Assembly (NCBI RefSeq): GCF_004331435.1
Contig: NZ_SJKA01000031.1
Coordinates: 1 to 58,113 of the forward strand
Length of the DNA stretch: 58,113 bases
DNA from: Kribbella sindirgiensis
Lineage (GTDB): Bacteria; Actinomycetota; Actinomycetes; Propionibacteriales; Kribbellaceae
Direction: 5' to 3'
Shown here: positions 8,941-17,654 of the stretch, piece by piece
Numbering within the stretch: the first letter of the stretch is position 1
Layout: each line of letters opens with the position of its first letter
Notes under the pieces: model-generated
The model's input: the letters and a program-made list of their open reading frames with translations, nothing else
The model's database searches: none
What the model was told of the DNA's origin: nothing
Program-made: the position numbers and the translations under genes

Positions 8941-9246
8941 GTGATCGCCATCGCCACCGTCCTGTTCGCCTTTCCGCTCGGCTTCTTCCTGCGGAACCGG
9001 CTGTCCGCCTACGTCGCGTACGTCGCGATCTTCGGCTACTGCTTCACGTTCCAGTTGGTCTACCTGATGCGCAGCTGGGTCGGCGACCGCACACAGGCGT
9101 TCCCGGCGGACCCGAACGCCTGGCCGTTCGGGTACCTCATCGTCACCGCCGGCATCTACGTCGTCGGCAACCTCCTGGTCGCGCTCGGGCACCGGGTCGG
9201 TAGCAAGCGCCGTAACCGGGCCGTCGACCTCGACCCGGTCAAGTGA
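8941..9246 (+). CDS. small membrane protein
   Basis: Protein of 101 residues starting with GTG, preceded by GAGGAGGGG at good spacing. It has a hydrophobic segment at the N-terminus (IAIATVLFAFPLGFFL), a second helix around YVAIFGYCFTFQLVYLM, and a third near YLIVTAGIYVVGNLLVAL, then a basic tail (GSKRRNR). No family recognised. It stands alone, divergent from the histidine kinase gene and convergent with fbiC. Confidence 0.7.
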   Translation: MIAIATVLFAFPLGFFLRNRLSAYVAYVAIFGYCFTFQLVYLMRSWVGDRTQAFPADPNAWPFGYLIVTAGIYVVGNLLVALGHRVGSKRRNRAVDLDPVK

Positions 9247-9251
9247 CAGTT

Positions 9252-9283
9252 GCCTGGCGCTCCAGGAGGGAGGAGCGTCAGGC
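9252..9283. terminator. hairpin between convergent genes
   Basis: Arms GCCTGGCGCTCC (9252-9263) and GGAGCGTCAGGC (9272-9283) pair at 11 of 12 positions with an 8-nt loop. The right arm overlaps the fbiC stop codon. It probably serves both convergent transcripts. Confidence 0.6.
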
Positions 9284-11827
9284 GAGTTCCAGTTCGGTTG
9301 CCGGGCGGGCCGGGACGTCGCCGTATGTCGTGGTGCGCTGGCGGGCCGGGCGGCCGGCGGCGGTGGCCATTGCGGTGAGTTCGGCGATCGACTTGCGGCT
9401 GCCGTGCTTGGAGCCGGCCATCCGGCTGATGGTCTCCTCCATCAGCGTGCCGCCGATGTCGTTCACGCCGCCGTTCAGGACGGCGACGCAACCGTCCACG
9501 CCGAGCTTCACCCACGAGCACTGGATGTTGTCGATCCGGCCGTGCAGCATGATCCGCGCCATCGCGTGCACCGCCCGGTTCTCGTCGTACGTCGGGCCCG
9601 GGCGGGCGACGCCGGCCAGGTAGATCGGCGAGTTCTGGTGGATGAACGGCAGCAGCACGAACTCGGTGAAGCCACCGGTCTCGTCCTGCACCGCGGCGAT
9701 CGTGCGCAGGTGCTGGACCCAGTGGTGCGGCGCGTCGACGTGGCCGTACATCATCGTCGAGCTGGACGGCAGGCCGACCTTGTGCGCGGTGCTGATCACC
9801 TCGATCCAGCTTGCCGTCGGCAACTTTCCCTTGGTGAGGATCCAGCGGACGTCGTCGTCGAGGATCTCGGCCGCGGTGCCCGGGATGCTGTCCAGCCCGG
9901 CCTCCTTCACCGAGATCAGGAACTCCTCGATCGACAGGCCGGTGCGGACCGAGCCGTTCACGACCTCCATCGGCGAGTACGCGTGGACGTGCATTTCCGG
10001 GACCCGGTCCTTGACCGCGCGGACCAGGTCGGCGTACGCCGTACCGGGCAGGTCGGGGTGGATACCGCCCTGCATGCACACCTCGGTCGCGCCGATCACC
10101 CATGCCTCCTCGGCGCGCTGACCGACCTCGTCCATCGACAGCGAGTAGGCGTCGGCGTCGGTCCGCCGCTGGGCGAACGCGCAGAACCGGCACCCGGTGT
10201 AGCAGACATTGGTGAAGTTGATGTTCCGGTTCACGACATAGGTGACGTCGTCCCCGACCGTCGCCTTCCGCAGGTCGTCGGCGATCCGCGCAAGCTGATC
10301 CAGCGCCGGCCCGGTGGCGGTCATCAAGGTGAGCGCTTGAGCGTCGGACAGGCCGGCCGGATCCCGTTCGGCGGCCGCGAGGGCCGCCTTCACGTCGGCA
10401 GCGATCCGCTCGGGGGAGGTGGACGCGGTGGCATCACCGGCAGACTCGGCGGCGCGGCGGGCCGCGACGTCCTCGCGCAGCACGTCCCAGTCGCCGTAGG
10501 CGGCGTCGAAGTCGGAGCGGGTTTCGGTGCGGCGGCCTTCGGTGTCGATCGCGGTGTGGAGGTCGGTGCGGCCCACGCTGTCCCAGCCGCCGTCGGGCTC
10601 CTGCCAGGGAAGGCCGACCGGCATCGCGGCTTCGTTGGCCAGACCGGTCGCGGGGTCGACCAGCGCCTCGACGTGTGAGATCAGGCGCGGGTCGAGCCAG
10701 GGCTCCCGCAGGTACTCCGGGTGCGCGGTGAGCCGCTCGCGCAACTCGAACCCGGCGTCGGCGGTCACCTTCGCGAGGTCGTCGATCTGCGGCCACGGCC
10801 GCTCGGGGTTCACATGGTCGGGCGTCAGCGGCGAGACCCCGCCGAAGTCGTCCACGCCCGCGTCGAGGAGCGCGCGGCACTCGGCGAGGTCGACCAGGTT
10901 CGGCGGCGCCTGGACCCGGACCCGCGGCCCGAGCACGATCCGCGTCACCGCGATCGCGGCCAGCCACTCGTCCAGCGGAACGTCGGCGTCGTTGCGCATC
11001 GCAGTGTCCGGCTTCACCCGGAATCCCTGAATGATGACTTCCTGGATGCCGTTGTACTGCCGGGCGATTTTCCGCAACGCGAAGATCGAGTCGGAACGTT
11101 CCGGCAGCGTTTCCCCGATGCCGATCAGCAGCCCGGTCGTGAACGGCACGTTCGACCGCCCGGCGTCCTCGAGCACCCGGAGCCGGACCGCCGGGTCCTT
11201 GTCCGGCGACCCGAAGTGCGGCTGGCCCTTCTCCTCGAACAGCCGCCGCGAGGTGGTCTCGAGCATCATCCCCATGCTCGGCGCGACCGGCTTCAGCCGC
11301 TGCAGGTCCTGCCACGACATCACGCCGGGGTTCAGGTGCGGCAGCAGACCGGTCTCCTCGAGTACCCGGATCGCCATCGCCCGGACGTAGTCGAGCGTGC
11401 TGTCGTATCCGGCCTCGTCGAGCCACTGCCGCGCGGCGTCCCACCGCTCCTCGGGCGCATCGCCGAGCGTGAACAGCGCCTCCTTGCAGCCCAGCGCCGC
11501 GCCCTGCCGCGCGATCTCCAGCACCTCGTCGGGCGACAGGTACGGCGCGTGCACCCGGCCCGGCGTGGTCGCGAACGTGCAGTAGTGGCAGCGGTCCCGG
11601 CACAGCCGCGTCAGCGGGATGAAGACCTTCTTCGAGTACGTGATGATCCCCGACCGGCCGGCGTCGGCCAGTCCTTGGTCGCGGACCCGGGCCGCGGTGG
11701 TCATCAGCGCGGTCAGCGCGTCGCCGCTCGCGCCGAGCAGCACCTCCACCTCCACCGGGTCGAGGGTCTTGCCGTCGTCCGCGCGCTTCAGGGCGCGCCG
11801 CATCGCTGTCGTCAGTTCAGGGGCCAC
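9278..11827 (-). CDS. fbiC: FO synthase FbiC (fused CofG/CofH)
   Basis: Bifunctional radical-SAM enzyme that makes FO, the deazaflavin chromophore of coenzyme F420, from tyrosine and a riboflavin precursor. Two radical-SAM clusters are visible: CRDRCHYC (Cys76, 80, 83) in the N-terminal CofG half and CYTGCRFC (near 535-542) in the C-terminal CofH half. Starting at the GTG at 11827 gives 849 residues, close to mycobacterial FbiC; an ATG at 11803 is an alternative. The longer open frame up to 12079 runs through the divergent TetR gene and is not credible. It indicates that the organism makes F420. Confidence 0.95.
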   Translation of the reverse strand: MAPELTTAMRRALKRADDGKTLDPVEVEVLLGASGDALTALMTTAARVRDQGLADAGRSGIITYSKKVFIPLTRLCRDRCHYCTFATTPGRVHAPYLSPDEVLEIARQGAALGCKEALFTLGDAPEERWDAARQWLDEAGYDSTLDYVRAMAIRVLEETGLLPHLNPGVMSWQDLQRLKPVAPSMGMMLETTSRRLFEEKGQPHFGSPDKDPAVRLRVLEDAGRSNVPFTTGLLIGIGETLPERSDSIFALRKIARQYNGIQEVIIQGFRVKPDTAMRNDADVPLDEWLAAIAVTRIVLGPRVRVQAPPNLVDLAECRALLDAGVDDFGGVSPLTPDHVNPERPWPQIDDLAKVTADAGFELRERLTAHPEYLREPWLDPRLISHVEALVDPATGLANEAAMPVGLPWQEPDGGWDSVGRTDLHTAIDTEGRRTETRSDFDAAYGDWDVLREDVAARRAAESAGDATASTSPERIAADVKAALAAAERDPAGLSDAQALTLMTATGPALDQLARIADDLRKATVGDDVTYVVNRNINFTNVCYTGCRFCAFAQRRTDADAYSLSMDEVGQRAEEAWVIGATEVCMQGGIHPDLPGTAYADLVRAVKDRVPEMHVHAYSPMEVVNGSVRTGLSIEEFLISVKEAGLDSIPGTAAEILDDDVRWILTKGKLPTASWIEVISTAHKVGLPSSSTMMYGHVDAPHHWVQHLRTIAAVQDETGGFTEFVLLPFIHQNSPIYLAGVARPGPTYDENRAVHAMARIMLHGRIDNIQCSWVKLGVDGCVAVLNGGVNDIGGTLMEETISRMAGSKHGSRKSIAELTAMATAAGRPARQRTTTYGDVPARPATELELA

Positions 11828-11918
11828 GAAATCCGAGCCTAAGTCGCGGAAAACGCTGGATCCCGCGATTCCGGGCAGCAAAATCAATCCGTACGGACGT
11901 CCTGATAGTTTGCTGTTC

Positions 11919-12473
11919 GTGCAGGTCAGGCGGGGTGTGGACGGGCGCCGAGTGCGCGGCGAGCAGCGCCGGAGCCAGTTGCTCGCGGCGACCTTGACCG
12001 TGATCGAACGCGACGGAGTCGCAGGTGTGAGCCATCGTGCGGTGGCCGCGGTAGCCGATGTGTCGGTCGCCTCGATCACCTATCACTTTCCGACACTGGA
12101 CGATCTCCTGGTCGCGGCGCTGCAATCGGCCGCGGACGATCTCGCCGTCGAGCTGCACGGTCGCGGGAGCGAGCTGGGCGCACGACCGGCCGACGAGTTG
12201 GCACGGCTGATCGAGCACAGCGTCGTACGGCGACGCGGCCGGACGCTGGCGCTCTACGAGTTGTACCTGTACGCGGCTCGGCGGCCCGACCTGCGGGAGA
12301 CGGCCGGGGCGTGGTTGGAGCCGCTGACCGAGATCGCCAGAGCGTTCACCGCGGATCCTCAGAAGGCGAGGCTGTTGGTGGCCGCGCTGGACGGCCTCTT
12401 GATGCAGGCGCTGATCGGCGCCCGCGACCTGGACCAGGCCGACGTCGCCGCGTTATTGGAGGTGCTGAGGTAG
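11919..12473 (+). CDS. TetR-family transcriptional regulator
   Basis: DNA-binding protein of 184 residues from the GTG at 11919. The N-terminal HTH reads GEQRRSQLLAATLTVIERDG then VSHRAVAAVADVSVASITYHFPTLDDLL, typical TetR with the HF/Y signature. The C-terminal ligand domain resembles the TetR_C_13 type (LYELYLYAARRPDLRE). It is divergent from fbiC with a 91-bp gap, so it could regulate F420 synthesis or itself; no dyad there is clear enough to call. Confidence 0.85.
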   Translation: MQVRRGVDGRRVRGEQRRSQLLAATLTVIERDGVAGVSHRAVAAVADVSVASITYHFPTLDDLLVAALQSAADDLAVELHGRGSELGARPADELARLIEHSVVRRRGRTLALYELYLYAARRPDLRETAGAWLEPLTEIARAFTADPQKARLLVAALDGLLMQALIGARDLDQADVAALLEVLR

Positions 12474-12522
12474 GCGGCGCCGAGTAGGGTCGCCAGGGAA
12501 CTCGCCAACAGGGAGGTCCTCG

Positions 12523-14829
12523 GTGTCAGAACCCCCAGTCCAGCCACTGTTCGCGTCCGCGGTCCGCGCCATGCGGAAACTGCAGGACCTCGGCGATCCG
12601 CTGCCCGCCGATGTGGTCACCCAGCTGTCCAAGCTGGAGAGCAGTTCGCTGAGCGAAGCGGAGCGGCGTACTCAGCTCGAGACCCTGCTGCGGCCGTTCG
12701 TCCTGGTGGACGTGGCGATCGACGAGCGCGGGTCCGCGCTGTCCACGGCCGGCGCCGCGCCGCCGCGCCTTGTCCAGCACGGGTGGCGCAGCTTCCTGGT
12801 GCGGGTGTCCAATCCGCATCGGCTCGAGGCCAACCTGAGCACGGGGAACGGCGGCGTGTACGGGCTGATCGACTTCCACAGCCACTCCGCGCGGATCGCG
12901 TTGGCCGACACGCTGACCGTCGTACCGCGGATCAAGAACGCGTGGCTGGACGCGAAGCTCGCCGGGCCGGATGAGCTGTCCGGCCTCGAGATCGAGTACA
13001 GGGTCATCAGCCTCTACAGCCGTGACGGCGGTGTCCGCTCGGGCGGGGTGATGCTGGTCGCCGAGGACGTGCACAACCATCACAGTCTGAGCCGGACGCC
13101 GCAGGGGCTGGCCTACCAGCGCACGAACTTCGAGTTGGGCCAGTACGCCGCCTCGTTCGAGTTCGACTGCGCTCCGGCGCCCGAGATCCGGATCGACGTC
13201 CGCGAACCGGACGGGCGCAGCTGCATGGCCGCGATCACGGTCCGGGACGCACAAGGACGGACGTACCCGTCGAAGGCGATGCGGCTGGCGCCGGACATGT
13301 TCTTCCACGAACACGTGTACCGGGCGACCGGCGAGATGATCCGGCTGCCCGCGGGCCGGTACGAGGTCACCGCGATCCGCGGGCCCGAGTACCGGCCGGT
13401 GCTGACCACAGCCGACGTCGACGCGGAAACGGCGGAAATTCCGGTCGTGCTCGACCGCTGGGTGGATCCGGCGGCCCGCGGCTACTACTCGGGCGACCCG
13501 CACATCCACGCCGGCGGCTGCTCGCACTACAACATTCCGAGCGAAGGCGTCACGCCGGAAACGATGATCCGGCACGTCCGCGGCGAGGGCCTCTGGCTCG
13601 GCAGCGTGCTCACCTGGGCGCCTTGCTACTACCACCAGAAACAGTTCTTCAGCGGTGCGGCGATCAGCCCGCCGGCCGACCTCGAAGACCCGCCGATGCA
13701 GGCTGCGCAGGGCATGACCTGGACCCCGCAGCCGACGGATCGCGACGCGGAGAGCACCCTGCGGTACGACGTGGAAGTTTCCGGGTTTCCGTCCAGTCAT
13801 TCCGGCCATCTGATCCTGCTCGGCCTCACCGACCAGGACTACCCCGGAACGGCACTGATCGAGGACTGGCCGTCCTGGAACGTTCCGGTGCTGCGCTGGG
13901 CCAAGGAACAAGGGGCGCTGGTCGGCTACGCGCACTGTGGAAGCGGGCTGGGCGTCGGCACCGAGGAACTCCCGAACTACATCGTCCCGTCGTTCCAGGG
14001 CATCGGCTCCAACGAGATCGTCGTCGACGTACCGCTCGGGGTCGCCGACTTCCAGTGCGGTACGCAGTTCGCGCCCGCGGCCGAGCTGAACATCTGGTAC
14101 CACCTGCTGAGCGTCGGCTACCGCACCCTGATGCTCGGCGAGACCGACTACCCGTGCATCTACGACGACGGCCCGGGCATCGGGCGGACGTACGTGCGAC
14201 TGGCCGAGCCGCCGACCGGGCCACAGGCGATCGAGGCGTGGAACACCGGTCTGCGGGAGAGCGCGTCGTACTTCGGTGACGGCCGCAGCCACGTGTTCGG
14301 CCTGGCCGTCGACGGTGACGTCAGCCGCGAACATTCGATGGACGGGCCGGGCCCGGTACAGGTCAGCGCGACTGTCGCCGCGTGGCTGCCCGAGGAGCCG
14401 CCGCCACCGCCGCCGGGGCGACTGATGTACAGCGCACCGGTGGGCTGGCATCTCGAACGCGCGCGGATCGGAACGTCCCGGAAAGTCCTGCTGGAGGTCG
14501 TGCTGAACGGCGTTCCGGTGGCAACCCAGGAATTGGTTGCCGACGGCACCGAGCAGCAAGTTTCCTTCGACGTGCCGATAGAGCGCTCGTCCTGGATCGC
14601 GCTGCGGATCCTGCGCAGTGTGCACACGCAGCCGATTTTCGTCGAGGTCGACGGCCGGCCGATCCGGGCGTCACGCCGCAGCGCCCAATGGCTGCACGAC
14701 TCCGTCGACCAGCTGTGGAAGGTGAAGTCCGGGTTCATCCGGGAGAGCGAGCGGGACGCCGCGCGGCAGGCGTACGACGAGGCGCAGGCCGCGTACCGCT
14801 CGCGAGGCGACGAATGCGAGGTCGACTGA
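12523..14829 (+). CDS. CehA/McbA-type PHP-like metallohydrolase
   Basis: Large protein (768 residues, GTG start after GGGAGG). The central part has the metal-binding signature GDPHIHAGGCSHY at about 325-337, with further candidate ligands in GYAHCGSG near 468 and GETDYPC near 540, the pattern of CehA/McbA PHP-like metal hydrolases. The N-terminal 300 residues are beta-rich, and the C-terminal 170 include a Pro stretch (EEPPPPPPGR). No signal peptide is visible. The substrate is unknown; founding members hydrolyse carbamates, but others differ. The stop overlaps the next start (TGATG). Confidence 0.75.
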   Translation: MSEPPVQPLFASAVRAMRKLQDLGDPLPADVVTQLSKLESSSLSEAERRTQLETLLRPFVLVDVAIDERGSALSTAGAAPPRLVQHGWRSFLVRVSNPHRLEANLSTGNGGVYGLIDFHSHSARIALADTLTVVPRIKNAWLDAKLAGPDELSGLEIEYRVISLYSRDGGVRSGGVMLVAEDVHNHHSLSRTPQGLAYQRTNFELGQYAASFEFDCAPAPEIRIDVREPDGRSCMAAITVRDAQGRTYPSKAMRLAPDMFFHEHVYRATGEMIRLPAGRYEVTAIRGPEYRPVLTTADVDAETAEIPVVLDRWVDPAARGYYSGDPHIHAGGCSHYNIPSEGVTPETMIRHVRGEGLWLGSVLTWAPCYYHQKQFFSGAAISPPADLEDPPMQAAQGMTWTPQPTDRDAESTLRYDVEVSGFPSSHSGHLILLGLTDQDYPGTALIEDWPSWNVPVLRWAKEQGALVGYAHCGSGLGVGTEELPNYIVPSFQGIGSNEIVVDVPLGVADFQCGTQFAPAAELNIWYHLLSVGYRTLMLGETDYPCIYDDGPGIGRTYVRLAEPPTGPQAIEAWNTGLRESASYFGDGRSHVFGLAVDGDVSREHSMDGPGPVQVSATVAAWLPEEPPPPPPGRLMYSAPVGWHLERARIGTSRKVLLEVVLNGVPVATQELVADGTEQQVSFDVPIERSSWIALRILRSVHTQPIFVEVDGRPIRASRRSAQWLHDSVDQLWKVKSGFIRESERDAARQAYDEAQAAYRSRGDECEVD

Positions 14830-15224
14830 TGACGCACCAGGCACCCGCGATCGGCTGCTGCGGGCCGGTGACGACGGACGCCCCGATCGCGGTCACCATC
14901 AACCCGGAGGCCCGGGTGAACGTGGCCCGCAGCGGCGCGCCGATCGGCACCTTGACGCCCGGCGAATGGCACACGGTTGCCGTGACGGTCGTCAACGACG
15001 GCTTCGTGACCGGACCGCTCGCGGTCGAGGCGGAACCGGTCAACGGGCTGCACCTCGAGCTCCCGGATCACGAGCTGACCGGTGAGCATCGTCAGGACGC
15101 GGCGTTCCGGGTCCGGCTCGACTCGCCCACGATCGTCGACGTGACCCTGACCTTCCGGGCTCTTGGGGCGCTCGGCGGGCTCGCCAACCACAGCACCATC
15201 AACCTCCTGCTGTCAGCGCAGTAG
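14829..15224 (+). CDS. small beta-rich partner of the metallohydrolase
   Basis: Hypothetical protein of 131 residues whose ATG overlaps the stop of the metallohydrolase by one base. It has a CC pair near the N-terminus (IGCCGPV) and a sequence resembling an immunoglobulin-like sandwich: TPGEWHTVAVTVVNDGFVTG and RVRLDSPTIVDVTLTF. No signal peptide or catalytic motif is evident. Tight coupling suggests a subunit or accessory protein, but nothing more can be claimed. Confidence 0.65.
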   Translation: MTHQAPAIGCCGPVTTDAPIAVTINPEARVNVARSGAPIGTLTPGEWHTVAVTVVNDGFVTGPLAVEAEPVNGLHLELPDHELTGEHRQDAAFRVRLDSPTIVDVTLTFRALGALGGLANHSTINLLLSAQ

Positions 15225-15260
15225 CGCGCAAGCTACCTACGGCCGGGTGCTGAGGCCAGG

Positions 15261-15279
15261 GCCTGCGGCAGTCGCAGGC
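15261..15279. terminator. short GC hairpin before the FtsX-like gene
   Basis: GCCTGCG-GCAGT-CGCAGGC, a 7-bp stem 37 bases after the previous stop and 15 bases before the next ATG. It may terminate the metallohydrolase transcript or sit in the leader of the permease gene. Confidence 0.4.
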
Positions 15280-15293
15280 TGTTGGCTGAGTGC

Positions 15294-17129
15294 ATGCTGA
15301 GGTTGTCTGTCGGAGCGCTGCGGACCAGGTGGCAACTGTTCGCCGGTGCAGTGGTCGCTGTCGCGCTCGGGGTCGGGTTGGTGCAGTCCGGGCTACAGAT
15401 GCTGGCCGCGACCGACAGGCCGGTGTTACCCCAGGCGCTGTCGGCGTACGAGCGCGCCAAAGTCCGTGAGGGGTACGTCGGGGCCGCGACGCTGCTCGGA
15501 ATGTCGGTCATGCTCGCCGTTTTCCTGAGTGTGTTCATCGTGAGTACGACGTTCGGGTTCATGACGGTGCAACGGCGGCGGGAGTTCGGACTGCTGCGGC
15601 TCGTCGGGGCGCAGCGCGGCTACCTGTGTCTGATGGTCGTGACCGAGGCCGGCCTACTCGGGATCGCCGGCAGTGTGGTCGGGCTGCCATTGGGTGTGCT
15701 GGCGACCTGGGCGCAGTCGTGGTTGCTCGTTCGGCTGGGAATGCTGCCGGAGTGGTTCGACGCGCCCTGGGATCAGGGAGCGGTGTGGGCGGCGATGATC
15801 GTCGGCGTGAGTACGGCGTTGGCCGGCGTACTCGCCGCGGCTTGGCGGGCGTCGCGAATCAGTGCGCTCGAGGCGATCGTCGAGGGGCAGGCGGCGCGGC
15901 GCGTGATGACGGGATGGCGGTGGTTCTGGGGGCTGTCGGCTGCAGTCGGCACGGTGCTGCTGGTGATCGTGGCGCAGGCGGCGCGGGATCTCGTGGCCGG
16001 GCTGATGATCGGGCTCGTCGTGATGATCAGCGGGTCCGTGGCGTTGAGCCAGCTGAGCCCAGTCGTCGTACCGCTAGTGGGCCGGCTGCCCGCGATCGTT
16101 GTCCGGGGCAACTTGATCGCGGACCTCGCCCGGGCCGGGGTCCTGCATGCGGTACGGCGGAGCGCGGCCACCGCGGCGCCGTTGATCGTGCTCGTCGGTC
16201 TGGTGATCGGGCTGTGGGGCACGTTCGGGTCGCTGGCGAAGGCGGTCGGTGTCGAGCAGAAACAGTTGATCACGGCGGATGTCGTGGTCGATCACGCCGT
16301 CCGGCCGGGCCCGGGGATCGTCGCGGCCTCGGCGCAGACCGCCGTACCGATCGCTGTGACGCGGGGACGGAAAACGCTGTACTCAGAGGCGGTCGGGATC
16401 GATCCGGCGGCCTACCAGCAGACCCACAAGCTGCGGCCGCGGAAGGGCTCGCTGGACCGGCTGACCGGGCGGACGATCGCGATCGGGCCGGGGATGGCGG
16501 CCGAGGGGTACAAGCTCGGCTCGACTCTCAAGATTGCTCTGGGCAACAGATCGATCGCGGTGAAGGTGGTCGCGATCATGCCCGAGGCACTCGATGTGAG
16601 CGAGAACTTCTTCGTACCGAGGAGTCTGCTGCCGGCTGGTGGGCGGACCGAGACGCTGGTGAAGCTGGCGCCTGGTGCGACGCTGGACGGTCAGACGGTC
16701 GAGCAGTGGGCGGAGGCGCGTGGCGAGGCGCAGCAGCGCAGCAATTCGGGGCTGTTCGCCGCGCTCCTGGGCTTGGCCGGGATCTTCACCGCCGTGGCCG
16801 TCGTCAACGCGGTCGTGATGTCGACAGCCGACCGTCGGCAGGAGTTCACCTTGTCCCGGCTGGCCGGTCTGACGCGGGCGCAGGTCGTGATGGTCGCGCT
16901 CGTGGAGTCCGGGACCGTTGTGGTGGTCGGCGTACTGATGGGATCGTTGGTCGCCGCGGCAGCGCTCGCCGGGATCGCGGCGGGGCCCTACGGCCTTGCT
17001 GCGTTGGCGATTCCGTGGCGGCTGCTCGGACTGATCTCCGCGGCGGCGCTGGTGGTCGTGGGGGTCGCGGCGACGCTCACTGCCGCTCGCGCCACGTCTC
17101 ACCGGCTCGGCACATACCGAGCAGAATGA
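15294..17129 (+). CDS. FtsX-like (MacB-type) ABC permease, no adjacent ATPase
   Basis: Membrane protein of 611 residues with two FtsX-like permease halves. Each has a group of helices with the ERRREFGLLRLVGA type of coupling motif (VQRRREFGLLRLVGAQRGY; ADRRQEFTLSRLAGLTRAQ) and an extracellular domain around residues 320-470. Such proteins act with a MacB-type ATPase in lipoprotein or drug export. No ATPase gene lies next to it here, so the partner is elsewhere or lost. The ATG at 15294 is preferred; a TTG at 15282 is possible. No clear ribosome-binding site. Confidence 0.8.
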   Translation: MLRLSVGALRTRWQLFAGAVVAVALGVGLVQSGLQMLAATDRPVLPQALSAYERAKVREGYVGAATLLGMSVMLAVFLSVFIVSTTFGFMTVQRRREFGLLRLVGAQRGYLCLMVVTEAGLLGIAGSVVGLPLGVLATWAQSWLLVRLGMLPEWFDAPWDQGAVWAAMIVGVSTALAGVLAAAWRASRISALEAIVEGQAARRVMTGWRWFWGLSAAVGTVLLVIVAQAARDLVAGLMIGLVVMISGSVALSQLSPVVVPLVGRLPAIVVRGNLIADLARAGVLHAVRRSAATAAPLIVLVGLVIGLWGTFGSLAKAVGVEQKQLITADVVVDHAVRPGPGIVAASAQTAVPIAVTRGRKTLYSEAVGIDPAAYQQTHKLRPRKGSLDRLTGRTIAIGPGMAAEGYKLGSTLKIALGNRSIAVKVVAIMPEALDVSENFFVPRSLLPAGGRTETLVKLAPGATLDGQTVEQWAEARGEAQQRSNSGLFAALLGLAGIFTAVAVVNAVVMSTADRRQEFTLSRLAGLTRAQVVMVALVESGTVVVVGVLMGSLVAAAALAGIAAGPYGLAALAIPWRLLGLISAAALVVVGVAATLTAARATSHRLGTYRAE

Positions 17130-17331
17130 CATGGTGGAACGGCCGGATCAGGTTGTAGTAGAACCGGCCGGCGGGCCGCAGGAACTGCACCAGCGTCACG
17201 ACCTTGAACGTCGCAGGTCGTTCATCGTCGGTGATGAACGCGAGCCACGCGTCCGGGTGGGCCGGGGAGGTGCGGTGAAGGGCGGGGTTGTGCATTTGGA
17301 ACAGGACGTGTCGGGTGGCTGGGTAGTGCAC
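17077..17331 (-). pseudogene. possible DUF2867-like gene fragment
   Basis: A minus-strand reading frame ends inside the FtsX-like gene. Its C-terminal part (FKVVTLVQFLRPAGRFYYN and then LIRPFHHVILL) resembles the end of DUF2867 domains. The upstream portion does not look like a complete domain, and the frame closes at a stop near 17434. I read it as a truncated relic. The remainder of 17130-17654 shows no other credible gene, only the hairpin at 17580-17626. Confidence 0.35.
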
Positions 17332-17579
17332 CTGAGCGTGATTGTGTTCGTGCGTACGGTGTCTCGCTGGTGCTCTACCTGTCGACCTTGCACGCCACGG
17401 CCGCCTGGCGGGCAGCCGTTGATTGGTGGGCGTTCAGGGTGAGGTTCCGGGGTGCGTGGGACAGGAAGTGGTGGGTGGAGACCTGTTATTTCCTGTTCAC
17501 CGGCGCCGGTTCGGGTGCCACGCCCCGCTGCTCGTCCGGGTCGCGCCGAGTCGTGGCGTTTGGTTGGCCCCCGGAACGT

Positions 17580-17626
17580 CGAGTCGTGCATCGAGGTTCC
17601 GTTTGCCCGCCGGAATCCACGACTCG
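17580..17626 (-). terminator. long imperfect hairpin downstream of the MFS gene
   Basis: CGAGTCGTG at 17580-17588 pairs with CACGACTCG at 17618-17626, and inside it GGTTCCG pairs with CGGAATCC around a 9-nt loop. It lies 29 bases after the MFS stop on the minus strand. A further direct copy of CGAGTCGTG lies at 17547-17555. Confidence 0.55.
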
Positions 17627-17654
17627 AGGAAACGTGGATGACCACATGAGCTGG

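Noticed and set aside
11828..12079. Longer N-terminus of FbiC
   Set aside because: It runs through the divergent TetR gene and does not resemble FbiC; the GTG at 11827 gives the family length.
12526..14625. Very long open frame on the minus strand opposite the metallohydrolase gene
   Set aside because: It is Arg/Val/Gly-rich shadow sequence typical of high-GC third-position bias. The plus-strand protein has coherent motifs and a ribosome-binding site.
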